Positions 4,677 through 5,552 of a stretch of DNA of 5,552 nt are shown piece by piece. The stretch covers positions 402,779 through 408,330 of the forward strand of contig JADLKI010000008.1 in assembly GCA_015657395.1 (NCBI GenBank). Reading direction: 5' to 3'. Source of the stretch: Spirochaetales bacterium. GTDB taxonomy: Bacteria; Spirochaetota; Spirochaetia; Treponematales; Rectinemataceae. The notes under the pieces are model-generated. The model saw nothing but the letters and a program-made list of their open reading frames with translations. It was not told the origin of the DNA and made no database searches. Position 1 is the first letter of the stretch. Every line of letters starts with the position of its first letter. Position numbers and translations under genes: made by a program.

Positions 4677-5552
4677 ATGAAAAACGGACAAGGCAATAAA
4701 ATTGGAAAGAAGGGACTCCTCAAATATCTGGACGATCATCTCGCGCAGCTCTTCATTGTTCCCGCCCTGATCTGCCTGGCGCTTCTTGTCGTCTATCCCG
4801 CGCTTCTCACTTTGTACAACAGCATGACGAACCTTTCGATGCTCACGATGAGCGCGAACAAGTTCGTCGGTCTGAAAAACTACAAAACGGTGCTTCAGGG
4901 AAGCGAGTTCTGGGTCAGTCTTTTGAACAGTCTCGTCTACACTTTCTTTTCGATACTCGGCCAATTCGTGCTCGGCTTTATCTCGGCGCTGGCCCTGCAG
5001 CGGATAACGAAGGGGCGTACTTTCTTCAGAACCGCATTCCTCATCCCCTGGACATTCCCCTCGATTGCCCTCACCTTCCTCTGGAGCTGGATGCTCGATC
5101 CTTCCTTCGGCATCCTCAATTTCATTCTGATGAAAATCGGCATCATCAGCGACCCGATTCCCTGGTTCAGCATGAAATCCACCGCCCTGGCCTCGGTCAT
5201 CGCGATGAACATATGGTTCGGTTTTCCTTTCATCATGCTGTCCTTTTGCGCGGGGCTGCAGACCATCCCCGTCGAATACTACGAAGTGGGCAGAATCGAA
5301 GGCGTCAATTTCTTTCAGGAGCTCCGCTACATCGTGTTTCCGGGCCTCAGGCGCATCATCGGCGTTCTCCTGATTCTCAGGACCATATGGGTGTTCAACA
5401 ACTACGATTTCATTTTCCTGACGACGGGGGGAGGGCCGAACATCTCCAGCCAGACGGTCCCCATCTACGCATATTTTACGGCATGGAAACGGATGGCAAT
5501 GGGAAGGGGCTCGGCGATAACCATTCTGCTGCTGGTTTTTGTTTCTCTGTTC
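4677..5552 (+). CDS. ABC sugar-type permease (MalF/UgpA-like), 3'-truncated by window edge
   Basis: The first 292 residues of an inner-membrane permease; the frame is open at the edge and perhaps only some 10-20 residues are missing. Hydrophobic segments lie near residues 24-46, 79-108, 118-140, 168-192, 226-246 and from 278 on, the usual six-helix layout. Typical family stretches are FIVPALICLALLVVYPAL, FVGLKNY, FFRTAFLIPW and the TTGGGP motif at 249-254. The EAA loop that docks on the ATPase reads YEVGRIEGVNFFQELRYIVFPG (from residue 202): the usual EAA is EVG and D is replaced by E208, whereas G209 and P222 are kept. The ATG at 4677 is the only start after the in-frame TAG at 4665-4667, but its ribosome binding site is weak. 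It follows the binding-protein gene by 138 bp, with hairpins between. A second permease should follow outside. Confidence 0.9.
   Translation, partial: MKNGQGNKIGKKGLLKYLDDHLAQLFIVPALICLALLVVYPALLTLYNSMTNLSMLTMSANKFVGLKNYKTVLQGSEFWVSLLNSLVYTFFSILGQFVLGFISALALQRITKGRTFFRTAFLIPWTFPSIALTFLWSWMLDPSFGILNFILMKIGIISDPIPWFSMKSTALASVIAMNIWFGFPFIMLSFCAGLQTIPVEYYEVGRIEGVNFFQELRYIVFPGLRRIIGVLLILRTIWVFNNYDFIFLTTGGGPNISSQTVPIYAYFTAWKRMAMGRGSAITILLLVFVSLF

Noticed and set aside
1..5552. CRISPR arrays, tRNA or rRNA genes, insertion sequences, attachment sites
   Set aside because: No regularly spaced repeats, cloverleaf-like or rRNA-like sequence, transposase frame or terminal inverted repeats were seen on either strand.

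Overview
The window carries ordinary bacterial chromosomal accessory metabolism: a sugar-type ABC importer operon with its divergent GntR/FCD regulator, a lipoprotein, a nucleotide-sugar-type SDR enzyme and the first codons of an M24 peptidase. GC content is moderate, ribosome binding sites are good, and promoters are of the sigma-70 type. The DUF4136-like lipoprotein with a lipobox suggests a diderm bacterium. A spirochaete or other carbohydrate-scavenging anaerobe is possible, but nothing here fixes the phylum.

Layout. Positions 1-159 (minus) hold the N-terminus of an M24/creatinase-type peptidase. It diverges from an NAD-dependent epimerase/dehydratase-like SDR gene (269-1270, plus). The 109-bp gap holds two facing promoters whose -10 boxes overlap, with a 15-bp palindrome on top of them. 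After the SDR gene, and overlapping its stop codon, lies a broken remnant of a second GntR/FCD regulator (about 1267-1446, minus). It is followed by an AT-rich tract with a -10 box inside an inverted repeat. Next come a lipoprotein gene (1640-2344, minus) and, 31 bp upstream of it, an intact GntR/FCD regulator (2376-3044, minus).

The regulator diverges from an ABC import operon. This consists of a family-1 solute-binding protein (3240-4538, plus), then 138 bp with two tandem hairpins, then a MalF/UgpA-type permease (4677 to the window edge). A second permease would be expected just outside. The regulator/importer gap has a near-consensus promoter (TTGACA-N17-TATGAT) and two copies of the motif GATATATCANGTGNT. 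One copy is part of a larger inverted repeat on the importer start site, and the other covers the putative -35 of the regulator.

How it fits together. The FCD regulator probably senses a small organic acid or sugar-acid-like ligand and represses both the importer and itself through the shared motif. The importer would bring in a carbohydrate or sugar derivative, and the SDR enzyme may act on a related compound. The regulator remnant shows that the locus once held two related regulators. I found no clearly new molecular system. The most informative signals are the recently broken regulator paralog and the paired operator candidates.
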